From positions 1 through 45,548 of the forward strand of contig CALRHV010000007.1 of the NCBI GenBank assembly GCA_943359525.1: a DNA stretch of 45,548 bases, given 5' to 3'. The position numbers and the translations under genes are program-made. The stretch comes from Candidatus Uhrbacteria bacterium. Lineage in GTDB: Bacteria > Patescibacteriota > Patescibacteriia > UBA9934. The notes beneath the pieces are model-generated. The model was given only the letters and a program-made list of their open reading frames with translations. It was not told the origin of the DNA and did not search any database. Positions 19,261-28,575 of the stretch are shown in pieces; positions within the stretch are counted from its first letter, which is position 1, and the number at the start of each line of letters is the position of its first letter.

Positions 19261-20889
19261 ATGACCCTTAGGAATCGATGGATTCTGCGTATTGCGTCGC
19301 TCGGAATTGTTGCGCTCACCATGGGCTGGCTCACGCTTGGCACCGATGGAGTTTTCGCGTCGCCCGACGAAAACGCAAACGCATTTTTTGCGCAAAAGTT
19401 TTCGGAAACCGGATTGATGGCTGCATTTGAGCCGTTGAATGCCGTTGCCCAGGGCCTGATTCACCCACGATCGATGATTGCGCCAGGGACAACGATTCTT
19501 CCAACGAGTTTTCTTGGTTTCCCTTTCATGACCGGCGTCTTCCGATTCGTCTTTGGAGTATTCGGTATGCTTGTTTTTACGCCGATGATCGCTGTGCTCG
19601 GAGTCGTGGCTCTATGGTGGACGGTTCGGCGTCTAACTCATGATGAGCTGCTCGCAGATCTCTCTGCACTATTCATGCTCATCCATCCGGCATTCTGGTA
19701 TTACGGCGCAAGGGTCATGATGCCGAATGTTGCCTTTGTTTCGATGCTCGTGATTGGTGTTGCTGTGTTTGTTCTCGCGAGTTCGAAGCGGTCGCCATTC
19801 ATTGGACTCATTGCCGGATCGATTTTCACTATCGGTTTAACGATGCGACTTGTCGAAGCGCCGATTGCGATGGTTATGATTGCGATGGTTGTCGTTGCGT
19901 ATCGAAAAGTATTGCCGTGGAAGGTTTTCTGCGGCGTTGTCATTGGTGGATCAATCGTTCTCGCTTTGTATCTCGTCGCAAATTCCGCACTTTACGGATC
20001 GGCGCTCACAACAGGCTACACATTGCCTGATACACGATCGGTTGCTGATGCCGCGGTGTCGATCTCGCCTTTCGCAACGATGAGTCATCTCCTTCTTCCA
20101 TTTGGGTTCCATCCGAGAGCGATAGCGACGAATGTCTTTCATTACGGTTGGTGGTTATATCCGATTTCATCCACACTCGCCGTGATCGGTGCCTGGTTTG
20201 CATGGACAGTGAAGGAGCATCGAAAAGCGTGGCGCACATTTGTGGTGTGTCTTTGTGTTGCTTCGATGTGGATGATTGTGGTGTACGGGAGCTGGTCCAT
20301 TGCAGATAATCCCGATCCTAAGGCGGTGACGATTGGAAATTCTCACGTCCGATATTGGTTGCCGTTGTTTGTTGCGTCGAGCGTGCTTGCAGCGCTAGCG
20401 TTGATCCGATCCATGCGCTGGATGATCGCGCGTATGAAACGAACAAGAAATAATATTTCATATCAATATCGCCAAATTGTTTCGGCGATATTGCTCGTGT
20501 TCGTGATTATTTTCATGAGCGTGCAGACTGTTTTTTCAGGATCGGATGGGCTGATCGCAGCGCGCGCTGCAGCGATTGCGTCTATTGAAAAGCGAACAAC
20601 TGTTCTCGCGAACACGGAAAGCGATGCTGTCGTCATCGTCGATCGCGCCGACAAATATCTCTTCCCACACCGTCGCGTGATTGTTCCACTACGATCGGAT
20701 TTCACGTATGCCGCGATGCCAACGCTCGCGCCAATTGTTCCGTTGTATTACTTTGGAATTACCTTCCCGGAATCTGACCTCGAGTACTTAAATAGTGAGA
20801 AGTTGGCAGCGATGGGATTAGCAATCGCGCCGATTGTGACGGTTCAGAACGAGACGCTGTATCGTATTAAGATAAGGAATTTCGAATGA
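19261..20889 (+). CDS. Polytopic membrane protein, possible GT39-like glycosyltransferase
   Basis: N-terminal TM then DGVFASPDENANAFFAQKFSETG, multiple TMs. Confidence 0.65.
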   Translation: MTLRNRWILRIASLGIVALTMGWLTLGTDGVFASPDENANAFFAQKFSETGLMAAFEPLNAVAQGLIHPRSMIAPGTTILPTSFLGFPFMTGVFRFVFGVFGMLVFTPMIAVLGVVALWWTVRRLTHDELLADLSALFMLIHPAFWYYGARVMMPNVAFVSMLVIGVAVFVLASSKRSPFIGLIAGSIFTIGLTMRLVEAPIAMVMIAMVVVAYRKVLPWKVFCGVVIGGSIVLALYLVANSALYGSALTTGYTLPDTRSVADAAVSISPFATMSHLLLPFGFHPRAIATNVFHYGWWLYPISSTLAVIGAWFAWTVKEHRKAWRTFVVCLCVASMWMIVVYGSWSIADNPDPKAVTIGNSHVRYWLPLFVASSVLAALALIRSMRWMIARMKRTRNNISYQYRQIVSAILLVFVIIFMSVQTVFSGSDGLIAARAAAIASIEKRTTVLANTESDAVVIVDRADKYLFPHRRVIVPLRSDFTYAAMPTLAPIVPLYYFGITFPESDLEYLNSEKLAAMGLAIAPIVTVQNETLYRIKIRNFE

Positions 20890-20925
20890 CACGAAACGAA
20901 CGATTCAACGGGTGGCGCCGAGGGC

Positions 20926-21063
20926 ATCGCGAGCGCCAGTGGCGAGGATACATTCTTCAAACGAGCACACGCCCCACAGCTGCAGTCGAACACCGTTCGA
21001 CGTTGCAGCGTAGGGGATTTGCGCGGAGTGCAGAAGAATGTATCCGAGCCACCAGCGTGCGAT
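20926..21063. repeat. Long imperfect foldback element or structured RNA
   Basis: Exact 13-bp arms GGATACATTCTTC (20946-20958)/GAAGAATGTATCC (21033-21045), outer ATCGC/GCGAT and GTGGC/GCCAC, central hairpin GCTGCA-g-TCGAAC-acc-GTTCGA-cgt-TGCAGC. Confidence 0.65.
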
Positions 21064-21068
21064 AGTCA

Positions 21069-21095
21069 CTGGATCCCCGCCTACGCGGGGATGAC
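21069..21095 (+). repeat. 27-bp dispersed palindromic repeat, copy R1
   Basis: CTGGATCCCCGCCTACGCGGGGATGAC. Confidence 0.9.
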
Positions 21096-21108
21096 GGAAA
21101 GAATCGAT

Positions 21109-22599
21109 ATGAAAAAACTTTTTACAAAATTCTTCTTCATCATTGTGGCCTCTGCGCCATTCCTTTGGCTTTCGTGGCTTTCATCGTCACCGAGTGGGGA
21201 GCGTGAGGTATCGTGGGCTCCGGGATCGATCTCGCCGTTTGTGCAGTCGCCGTTGCCCGCAGAGCGTGTTTCCGAGGTTCATGATTCTGATCGAGGATCG
21301 TCCGTAACAATCGAGAGCGAACCAGTCTATTTCTCTGTCTTTCCGCCATCGGACGATTTCACAAGCGCCGAAGTATCTCTCGAGTTCGATCCACACGATG
21401 CCTTTGCTGTGGAGCTTGGCGGCATGACGAATCTTGCGGCGTACGCATTCGATTTTCATGCGTTGTCGAATTCAATGCTTGAGAATCTTTCATGGAATGT
21501 TCTTCCGAATGCCGATTCGTCATCAGCACTGATGGTATTCGCGAAAGACGACGTGAAAGCCGCTGCGCAGGATTTTGCACTGCATCAGCCGTCTCGGAGT
21601 TCGGTTGTCACGTATCGTGCAACATTGCCGGGAGCGTATCGTGAATCGTCGTACGTTCCGCTTGGTCACGAGCAGACGTTTTCGATCTCGTTGCGGGGAA
21701 GTCACGAGTATGTCACGTACATCAAAAATGAATCGTTCCATCTTGCGCTTCGGTATCAAGATATTAATCGCACGTTTGGTGCGGACGAGGGCTATATTCG
21801 CGTGTTCGATGAACGCGGAACGGTGATGTTGGAAAAGGCGATTATCGATGATGGGAATATCAGTGAAGATCAGACGTATTCATTGCACGACATCGTTCTT
21901 GATGGGAAGGGATGGTCAGAAGGCGTGTATCGTGTGGAGCTTTCGGGGACATCGGACATTATGTGGCGTCAGCTTGTGGCGAGCCAGCGGTACATGGCGT
22001 TTAAGAATCGATTGTATGTTGGTGACGACGTGGGATATCTCACCAACGATCGTAAAACGTCGTTCGTCACGAACAGTAAAACGATCGCATTCGAAACGTT
22101 TCACGCAGACTCCGCACACCACGTCACACTTGGCGCTTCGATCGTGGGTATTCCGCAGAGTCATGTGCTGACGAGGGCAACAATTCCCGATAATGGAATG
22201 ATTGTTGGACTCACCGATGCTGGCGACATCAAAATGACGGGGGAGGGGAAGTTTGCGCCTTCAGCACAAGCATTTTTTGATCCCGATCCTCGTCCGCTTA
22301 CGACGCAGACGAATCTTGAGGATCCGACGATTCGATACGTGTATGCGAATCTTCCAGAATCGATCGTGAACGCGGACGGCTGGAGAACTGCGAGCACAAC
22401 ATTCAACCTCGCCGACCTCGCAAAGGAAGCCGGAGCGTACAAATTCGCTCTCTCGCTTCCCGGTCTTGCGACTGACCAGAAGACGATCGACGTCCATCGA
22501 TTCACCGTGACGTTCCGTAAAGAACCGATCTCGCTCTTCGCCGCGATGAAGCTGGAGATCCGCCGCTGGCGCAACGCGGTTTATGATCGACTCTTCTAA
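21109..22599 (+). CDS. Secreted/membrane-anchored hypothetical protein
   Basis: MKKLFTKFFFIIVASAPFLWLSWLSS signal/TM; beta-rich body; start chosen inside ORF 21019..22599 because the upstream extension translates the R1 repeat. Confidence 0.65.
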   Translation: MKKLFTKFFFIIVASAPFLWLSWLSSSPSGEREVSWAPGSISPFVQSPLPAERVSEVHDSDRGSSVTIESEPVYFSVFPPSDDFTSAEVSLEFDPHDAFAVELGGMTNLAAYAFDFHALSNSMLENLSWNVLPNADSSSALMVFAKDDVKAAAQDFALHQPSRSSVVTYRATLPGAYRESSYVPLGHEQTFSISLRGSHEYVTYIKNESFHLALRYQDINRTFGADEGYIRVFDERGTVMLEKAIIDDGNISEDQTYSLHDIVLDGKGWSEGVYRVELSGTSDIMWRQLVASQRYMAFKNRLYVGDDVGYLTNDRKTSFVTNSKTIAFETFHADSAHHVTLGASIVGIPQSHVLTRATIPDNGMIVGLTDAGDIKMTGEGKFAPSAQAFFDPDPRPLTTQTNLEDPTIRYVYANLPESIVNADGWRTASTTFNLADLAKEAGAYKFALSLPGLATDQKTIDVHRFTVTFRKEPISLFAAMKLEIRRWRNAVYDRLF

Positions 22600-22600
22600 T

Positions 22601-22927
22601 ATGTCGATTTCTCGATTTGGTTTCATTGTCACGCTCCTCGTCTATCTCGGCCTTCTTTTCGCCGAGTATCTTCGTCCTGGCTTTGTCTCGAACGCGATGA
22701 ACGCACATGTGTTGTGGGTGGTGATTGTTGGATTCGGTGTTTACGATCTCGTCGTCGATTCGCGGTTGATCGAAGAAAAGCGATCGCGAGTATCTACACT
22801 CGGATCGATTATCGCGGGAGTTCTCCTCGCCCTCATCGTTTGGCATCTTGGCGCAATTTTCGGCGATATGCGGCTGTTCTTTGCACTCGCCGTTGGTATT
22901 CTGCCGATGGTGCTGCTGAGGAAATAA
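22601..22927 (+). CDS. Small multi-TM membrane protein
   Basis: MSISRFGFIVTLLVYLGLLFAEYL... three or four hydrophobic segments. Confidence 0.6.
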   Translation: MSISRFGFIVTLLVYLGLLFAEYLRPGFVSNAMNAHVLWVVIVGFGVYDLVVDSRLIEEKRSRVSTLGSIIAGVLLALIVWHLGAIFGDMRLFFALAVGILPMVLLRK

Positions 22928-22970
22928 AAAATCATCATTTCGCGCTGATACTTCTATATTCTTTAGTTCA

Positions 22971-22997
22971 GTCATCCCCGCGTAGGCGGGGATCCAG
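22971..22997 (-). repeat. 27-bp dispersed palindromic repeat, copy R2
   Basis: GTCATCCCCGCGTAGGCGGGGATCCAG, exact reverse complement of R1. Confidence 0.9.
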
Positions 22998-23003
22998 AAT
23001 GTT

Positions 23004-23312
23004 ATGAAACAATACTTCGTCTACATCATGGCGAGTACAAAAAATGGAACACTGTACATCGGATCAACGTCCGATCTTCCGGGTCGGATAACACAACATC
23101 AACAAGGATTCATTGAAGGATTCACGAAAAAGTATAATGTAAAGACTCTCGTATACTTTGAGGAGATTGGTGATGCATATGCAATGGTGAGTCGTGAGCG
23201 TCAGCTCAAGAAGTGGAATCGAGATTGGAAGATTCGTTTGATTGAAAAAACGAATGTTGAATGGAATGATCTCGATATTGGACAGTCTGGATACCCGCCT
23301 ACGCGGGTATGA
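23004..23312 (+). CDS. GIY-YIG family nuclease
   Basis: YFVYIMASTKNGTLYIGSTSDLPGRITQHQQG ... SRERQLKKWNRDWKIRLI. Confidence 0.93.
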   Translation: MKQYFVYIMASTKNGTLYIGSTSDLPGRITQHQQGFIEGFTKKYNVKTLVYFEEIGDAYAMVSRERQLKKWNRDWKIRLIEKTNVEWNDLDIGQSGYPPTRV

Positions 23313-23313
23313 C
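23287..23313 (+). repeat. 27-bp dispersed palindromic repeat, copy R3 (compensated variant)
   Basis: CTGGATACCCGCCTACGCGGGTATGAC; contains the TGA stop of the GIY-YIG ORF. Confidence 0.9.
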
Positions 23314-23352
23314 TTAAAGTGAATATGGTTAAACAAGAAATTCCATGAAATA

Positions 23353-23396
23353 AAAAAGCCCCCGATACGGACAGAACCGTACAGGGGTCTCTTTTA
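23353..23396. terminator. Bidirectional terminator-like hairpin
   Basis: AAAAAAGCCCCCGATACGG-ACAGAA-CCGTACAGGGGTCTCTTTT. Confidence 0.75.
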
Positions 23397-23446
23397 TAGT
23401 GATGGTGATACTATAGCATAAAATACGTTTTCGTCAATATTCTTCT

Positions 23447-23860
23447 ATGCCTTGTCTCTTCTGTTCCATCATCGCCGGGGAGATCCCATGCCACAAGGTT
23501 TACGAAGATGAGTTGGTTATCGCATTTCTCGACATCGGCCCAGTGAGCACTGGCCACACGCTTGTTCTTCCAAAGGCTCACGCGGAAAATCTCGAGGCTG
23601 GATCGGTCACCGATGCAGAGTGTTTGATGTTGGCCGTTTACGCGATCGCTCCTTCGATTCTGAAGGCCGTCGGTGCAGACGGCTACAATCTTGGCATGAA
23701 CCATGGCGAATGTGCCGGCCAAGATGTGATGCACACGCATCTCCACATTATGCCCCGTACCAATGGTGTGCCGCGATCGTTCACAAAGACGCATCCATCG
23801 CAGGACGAACTTGCGACAACGGCGGAGAAGATTCGAGCTGAGATACTTAAAGTTGGCTAA
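23447..23860 (+). CDS. HIT family protein
   Basis: CLFCSIIAGEIPCHKVYED and HTHLHIMPR histidine triad. Confidence 0.95.
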   Translation: MPCLFCSIIAGEIPCHKVYEDELVIAFLDIGPVSTGHTLVLPKAHAENLEAGSVTDAECLMLAVYAIAPSILKAVGADGYNLGMNHGECAGQDVMHTHLHIMPRTNGVPRSFTKTHPSQDELATTAEKIRAEILKVG

Positions 23861-23913
23861 TCTTAGCTTGATCCTTGCTGGATTGGCCTCAGAAACGTAG
23901 AATACCAGGTATT

Positions 23914-24933
23914 ATGAAGGTCTTTGTAGCTGGATCGGCGGGATTTATTGGGACGAATTTCGTGAGAATTCTTCTTCGCGATCGGCCGGATTGGGATGTG
24001 TTGAGTTTTGATGCCCTCACGTACGCCGGCAATCCAGAAAACCTTGAGGAGCTCGCAACGAATTCGCACCATCGTTTCGTTCAAGGCGACATCACCAATA
24101 CTGAGGCTCTCGATCGCGCGGTGGTCGAATTCGCACCGGATGCGATCGTCAACTTTGCCGCAGAGACTCACGTTGATCGGTCGATTCACGGTTTTGCAGA
24201 TGTATTCGTTCGCACGAACGTCATTGGAGTGCAGAATATTTTGGAAGTGGTGAAAAAGAGGAGCATCTCTCGTTACGTGCAGGTCTCTACAGACGAAGTA
24301 TTCGGAGCTCTTGATCTTGATGACGGGAAAATCTTTACCGAAGATACCGCGTTCGCCCCAAACTCGCCGTACGCGGCATCAAAGGCCTCTGGCGATTTGT
24401 TGTGTCGTGCATATTTCAAGACGTATGGTACGCCGGTTATGGTGACGCACTGTGGGAATAATTACGGACCGTATCATTTTCCGGAAAAGATTATTCCGTA
24501 TTTTATTACGCTTGCGATGAATAATAAACCGTTGCCACTGTACGGCGACGGACTTCATGTCCGTGATTGGGTTCATGTTGAAGATCATGGGCGTGCAATT
24601 CTTGCGGTGCTTGAAAAGGGGGAGATCGGTCATTCGTACAACGTGAGCGCTGATAATGAACGATCAAATATTGATCTCGCAAAGATGATGTTGCGTATTC
24701 TTGGAAAGGACGAATCTTCAATAGTGTTCGTTACGGAGCGCCCAGGGCACGATCGCCGATACGCTATTCAGCTGAGTGTCGCACTCGCCGCCCTCGGATG
24801 GTCGCCAAAGTACGATGCAGCACATTTTGAACAAGGCCTTCGTGAAACTATTGAATGGTTTCAGTCCCATAAAGATTGGGCTGATCGAGCAATTGAGAGG
24901 GCAAAAGGAGTAAATAATCATATTGCGTCGTAA
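23914..24933 (+). CDS. rfbB: dTDP-glucose 4,6-dehydratase
   Basis: MKVFVAGSAGFIGTNFVRILL; VQVSTDEVFGAL; SPYAASKASGDLLCRAYFKTYGTPVMVTHCGNNYGPY. Confidence 0.93.
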   Translation: MKVFVAGSAGFIGTNFVRILLRDRPDWDVLSFDALTYAGNPENLEELATNSHHRFVQGDITNTEALDRAVVEFAPDAIVNFAAETHVDRSIHGFADVFVRTNVIGVQNILEVVKKRSISRYVQVSTDEVFGALDLDDGKIFTEDTAFAPNSPYAASKASGDLLCRAYFKTYGTPVMVTHCGNNYGPYHFPEKIIPYFITLAMNNKPLPLYGDGLHVRDWVHVEDHGRAILAVLEKGEIGHSYNVSADNERSNIDLAKMMLRILGKDESSIVFVTERPGHDRRYAIQLSVALAALGWSPKYDAAHFEQGLRETIEWFQSHKDWADRAIERAKGVNNHIAS

Positions 24934-24936
24934 CCT

Positions 24937-25800
24937 ATGAAAATTCTTATTTTCGGCAAAGGCTACATCGGAAATCGTTGTAAAGATGCATGGGGGGATT
25001 CGGCCATTATGTCCGATGTTCAGGTTCGATCGAAAGAAGACGCGCTCGAAGAAATCCGTCGTCATCAACCGGACGCAGTGTTTAATGCCGCTGGGGTTCG
25101 AGGTCAGCCAAATGTTGATTGGTGTGAGACAAATCAGATGACGACAATTCTTGGGAATACAAAGCTACCGATTATCCTCGCAGAAGCTTGTCAGGAGGCC
25201 GGAATATATTTATTGCACATCGGATCGGGGTGTATTTTTTACGGTGACTCTCCGCATGAGGATAAGGCGTGGCGTGAAAATGATTTTGGGAATCCGATTC
25301 CAGTGTATTCACGAAGTAAATGGGCGGCAGATCTTGTGCTCTCTACATTGCCGAATGTCGGAATCGCGAGAATCCGCATGCCGATTGATCACGTGCCGTC
25401 CGCAGGAAATCTTATTGATAAACTTGCGGCGTTCACGAAAGTTATCGATGTTGAAAATAGCGTGACGATTATCGATGACCTTGTGAATGTGTTTTGGCAG
25501 ATGATGGAAAAGAAAGCGTCTGGGATTTTTCATGCCACAAATCCCGGAACGATTCGTCACCGAGATGTTCTTGCGCTCTATGAGGAGCTCGTTGACTCAT
25601 CACATACATGTGAGTGGATTCCGAATGACGATCTTGTAAAACTCGGGCTTGCAACAAAAGGGCGATCGAATAATTTCTTGTCATCAACTCGTTTGGCGGA
25701 ATTCGGCATCACGATGCGGCCAGCGATGGAGGCTCTTCGGGACACTATGGAAAAATACGCTGCGGCAAAGAAGCTTGCGGCAAATGCTATTTCCAGCTAG
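24937..25800 (+). CDS. Bifunctional 3,5-epimerase/4-reductase-like protein (UER1/NRS-ER-like) in dTDP-rhamnose synthesis
   Basis: VFNAAGVRGQPNVDWCE, GSGCIFYGDSP, YSRSKWAADL, RIRMPI, SVTIIDDLV, GIFHATNPGTIRHRDVLALYEE resemble plant UER1 / RHM C-terminal domain. Confidence 0.75.
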   Translation: MKILIFGKGYIGNRCKDAWGDSAIMSDVQVRSKEDALEEIRRHQPDAVFNAAGVRGQPNVDWCETNQMTTILGNTKLPIILAEACQEAGIYLLHIGSGCIFYGDSPHEDKAWRENDFGNPIPVYSRSKWAADLVLSTLPNVGIARIRMPIDHVPSAGNLIDKLAAFTKVIDVENSVTIIDDLVNVFWQMMEKKASGIFHATNPGTIRHRDVLALYEELVDSSHTCEWIPNDDLVKLGLATKGRSNNFLSSTRLAEFGITMRPAMEALRDTMEKYAAAKKLAANAISS

Positions 25801-25811
25801 GGTTTTTCTAT

Positions 25812-26885
25812 ATGAAAGCTCTTATTGCTGCTGGTGGGCGGGCAACGCGGTTGCGTCCAATTACGTGGACGCGAAATAAGCACCTTATTCCGCTTGCGAA
25901 TAAGCCGATGTTGGCGAACGCCATTGAGAAGCTGGTGGATGCGGGGATTACCGAAATTGGTATCAACATTAATCCAGGCGACACGGAAATTGCCGCAGCA
26001 TTTGGTGACGGTTCCGCGTACGGTGCGAAAATTACGTATCTTGAGCAGCAAGGCGGGCCGCTTGGCTTGGCGCATATCGTCAAGAATGCAAAGCCATTCC
26101 TTGGAACGGATTCGTTCGTGTTTTATCTTGGCGACAACATTATTCTCGGAAGCCTTCGACGATTCATTGAGCGCTTTGAAAAAGGCGATCTCGATTGCTT
26201 GCTCGCGCTTTCTCGCGTTCCGGATCCGGAACGATTCGGTGTACCAATGATCGAGAACGGTCGCATCACCAAAGTGATCGAAAAGCCGAAGGAACACATT
26301 TCCGACTTTGCGGTGACGGGAATTTATTTGTACAACACAAAGATTTTCGATGCGGTTGAGTCAATCGCTCCAGGACCTCGGGGTGAGTACGAAATCTCCG
26401 ATGCGCACACCTGGATGATTGATCATGGCGCAAATATTGGATTCGAGGAGATCACGGGTTGGTGGAAGGACACGGGGACGCCGAAGGATTTGCTTGAAGG
26501 AAACGCGTTGCTTTTGAATGATCGTCAGGCATGGCAGATCCGCAACGAAGGAACAGTAGACGCAACAGCGGTTGTTCGCGGAGACGTTTCAATAGGAAAG
26601 GGAACCGTCGTTGGAAAGAATGTGATTATCCGTGGACCTGCAGTGATCGGCGAGAATGTTGTGCTTGAGGATTGCTACATCGGTCCGTACTCATCAATCG
26701 GGAACAGCGCAAGGATTCATGGCGCGACTATCGAAAACACGATCGTTTTTTCTGGAGTAACGGTGAAGGACTGTCATATTGTCGACAGCTTGCTTGGCCA
26801 AAACGCCACCATCACCAAGGCGGCGAGCTATCCTCCGCGTGGTCACCGATTGATCGCCGGCGATAACTCGGCCATTGAACTCTAA
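25812..26885 (+). CDS. Glucose-1-phosphate thymidylyltransferase, long form with left-handed beta-helix
   Basis: MKALIAAGGRATRLRPITWTRNKHLIPLANKPML; C-terminal hexapeptide-type repeats. Confidence 0.92.
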   Translation: MKALIAAGGRATRLRPITWTRNKHLIPLANKPMLANAIEKLVDAGITEIGININPGDTEIAAAFGDGSAYGAKITYLEQQGGPLGLAHIVKNAKPFLGTDSFVFYLGDNIILGSLRRFIERFEKGDLDCLLALSRVPDPERFGVPMIENGRITKVIEKPKEHISDFAVTGIYLYNTKIFDAVESIAPGPRGEYEISDAHTWMIDHGANIGFEEITGWWKDTGTPKDLLEGNALLLNDRQAWQIRNEGTVDATAVVRGDVSIGKGTVVGKNVIIRGPAVIGENVVLEDCYIGPYSSIGNSARIHGATIENTIVFSGVTVKDCHIVDSLLGQNATITKAASYPPRGHRLIAGDNSAIEL

Positions 26886-26898
26886 CGTTGTGCCAAAG

Positions 26899-27669
26899 AT
26901 GTCCATCATCATCGTGAGCTGGAACGTTCGCGATCTGCTCAAACAGAACCTCGCGCAACTTTTCGCATTACGACATGATGACTTTCCGATTGAGGTTTTT
27001 GTGGTGGACAACGGATCAGTGGACGGTTCGGCGCAGATGATTCGTAACGAATTCCCTTGGGTTCACTTGGTGCAGAACGACTACAACGCCGGTTTTGCAA
27101 AAGCGTGTAATCAAGCGATGCGCATGGCAAAAGGTGATGTGATTCTGCTTTTGAATCCCGACACGCGAGTAGAGACTGGCACGCTGGAATTGACGCATCG
27201 TCAACTTATGGAGCATCGCGAGATCGGCGTGTTCGGTGTGCGGCTTCTTGATGAGAAGGGTGACATTGTTCGATCGGTTCGGCGGAACCCAACGCTCCGA
27301 GATCAGCTTGCAATCTTCCTAAAGCTTCCGCATTTCTTTCCTACGATGAATGACCGATATCTGGCGAAGGATTTCGATTACGCAATTTCACAAGATGTCG
27401 AGCAGATTCGTGGATCGTATTTCGCGTTCCGTCGTGAGATTTTGGAGTACGTTGGCATGCTCGATGAACGCTTTTTTATTTGGTTCGAGGAGGTGGATTT
27501 TTGCAGACGTGTTCGTGCGAGCGGGCTGCGGATTCGATACTGCGCAGAAGCGGTGTGCCGTGATTTTGTGGGGAAAAGTTTTGCACAAGTGTCGGTATGG
27601 AGGAAACAGCGAATGTTTTTTACGAGTGCGTGGAAGTATTTTTGGAAGTGGGGATTCCGTAACGAGTAA
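26899..27669 (+). CDS. GT2 glycosyltransferase (rhamnosyltransferase-like)
   Basis: MSIIIVSWNVRDLLKQNLAQL...VVDNGSVDGSAQMI...NAGFAKACNQAMRMAKGDVILLLNPDT. Confidence 0.93.
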   Translation: MSIIIVSWNVRDLLKQNLAQLFALRHDDFPIEVFVVDNGSVDGSAQMIRNEFPWVHLVQNDYNAGFAKACNQAMRMAKGDVILLLNPDTRVETGTLELTHRQLMEHREIGVFGVRLLDEKGDIVRSVRRNPTLRDQLAIFLKLPHFFPTMNDRYLAKDFDYAISQDVEQIRGSYFAFRREILEYVGMLDERFFIWFEEVDFCRRVRASGLRIRYCAEAVCRDFVGKSFAQVSVWRKQRMFFTSAWKYFWKWGFRNE

Positions 27670-27672
27670 TCT

Positions 27673-28575
27673 ATGCGTCTTGCCCTTCATCTTTCCACGT
27701 ACAACGGATCCGAATTCTTGCCGGGCCTATTTGCGTCGCTTGAAGCGCAGACGGACCAGGATTGGATTCTTCGTGTTCGCGACGACGGATCAACTGCAGA
27801 CGAGCTTGTGGTTACTCGAGCGCTTGTTGCGCAATACGCCACACGTCGACAGGCCGATTTTGAATCCGGTGTGAATATCGGCTTCGCGGTGTCGCATCAG
27901 GAAATGTACGAACGACATGATGAAGAACTCGTGCTTTTAGTGAACCAAGATGTGCTTTTTACGCCAACGTACATCGCTACAGTTCGAAAATACCTTGAGG
28001 AACATTCGGACGTTGCAGCGGCGGCGGGATCGATCCTCCGATGGACGTGGAGCACAACACACGAACCGAGACTGACGAGCATTATCGATTCACTGGGGCT
28101 CGCAAAAGCTCGATCGCATAAAGTGTACGACATCGCTTCGGGTGTTGCGCTTGAAAATTGTACTGAGCAGAAGGTTCCGGTGTTCGGAATTTCTGGGTGT
28201 TTGCCGATGTATAAACGATCCGCACTTGGAATAACACTCTTTAATCCGGCATTCGTGATGTACAAAGAGGATGTTGACGTCGCATATCGTCTGCAAAAGA
28301 TTGGCATGAAGTCTGCGCGAGTTCCGGGAGTGACCGCGTATCATTTCCGAACGTTCCAGTCATCGATATTTCACAAGGGAGTAAGCGCGCGATTCCAAGA
28401 GCTTTCGTATCGGAATCATTGGCGGAACCTTTCTCGTCATCTTTCATGGAAGGATTGGATGCACGATGGTTGGGCTATTCTGCCCTTTGAGATTGCGAAG
28501 GTGGGATTCTTTCTTGCCACCAAGCCTATTGTGCTCTGGCGGACGCTTCGATATTTTTTCGCAAAACACGTATGA
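27673..28575 (+). CDS. GT2 glycosyltransferase
   Basis: MRLALHLSTYNGSEFLPGLFASLEAQTDQDWILRVRDDGSTAD. Confidence 0.9.
   Translation: MRLALHLSTYNGSEFLPGLFASLEAQTDQDWILRVRDDGSTADELVVTRALVAQYATRRQADFESGVNIGFAVSHQEMYERHDEELVLLVNQDVLFTPTYIATVRKYLEEHSDVAAAAGSILRWTWSTTHEPRLTSIIDSLGLAKARSHKVYDIASGVALENCTEQKVPVFGISGCLPMYKRSALGITLFNPAFVMYKEDVDVAYRLQKIGMKSARVPGVTAYHFRTFQSSIFHKGVSARFQELSYRNHWRNLSRHLSWKDWMHDGWAILPFEIAKVGFFLATKPIVLWRTLRYFFAKHV

Noticed and set aside
21019-21108. Upstream extension of the 21109 gene
   Set aside because: It would translate repeat R1 (WIPAYAGMT); a clear signal peptide starts at 21109.
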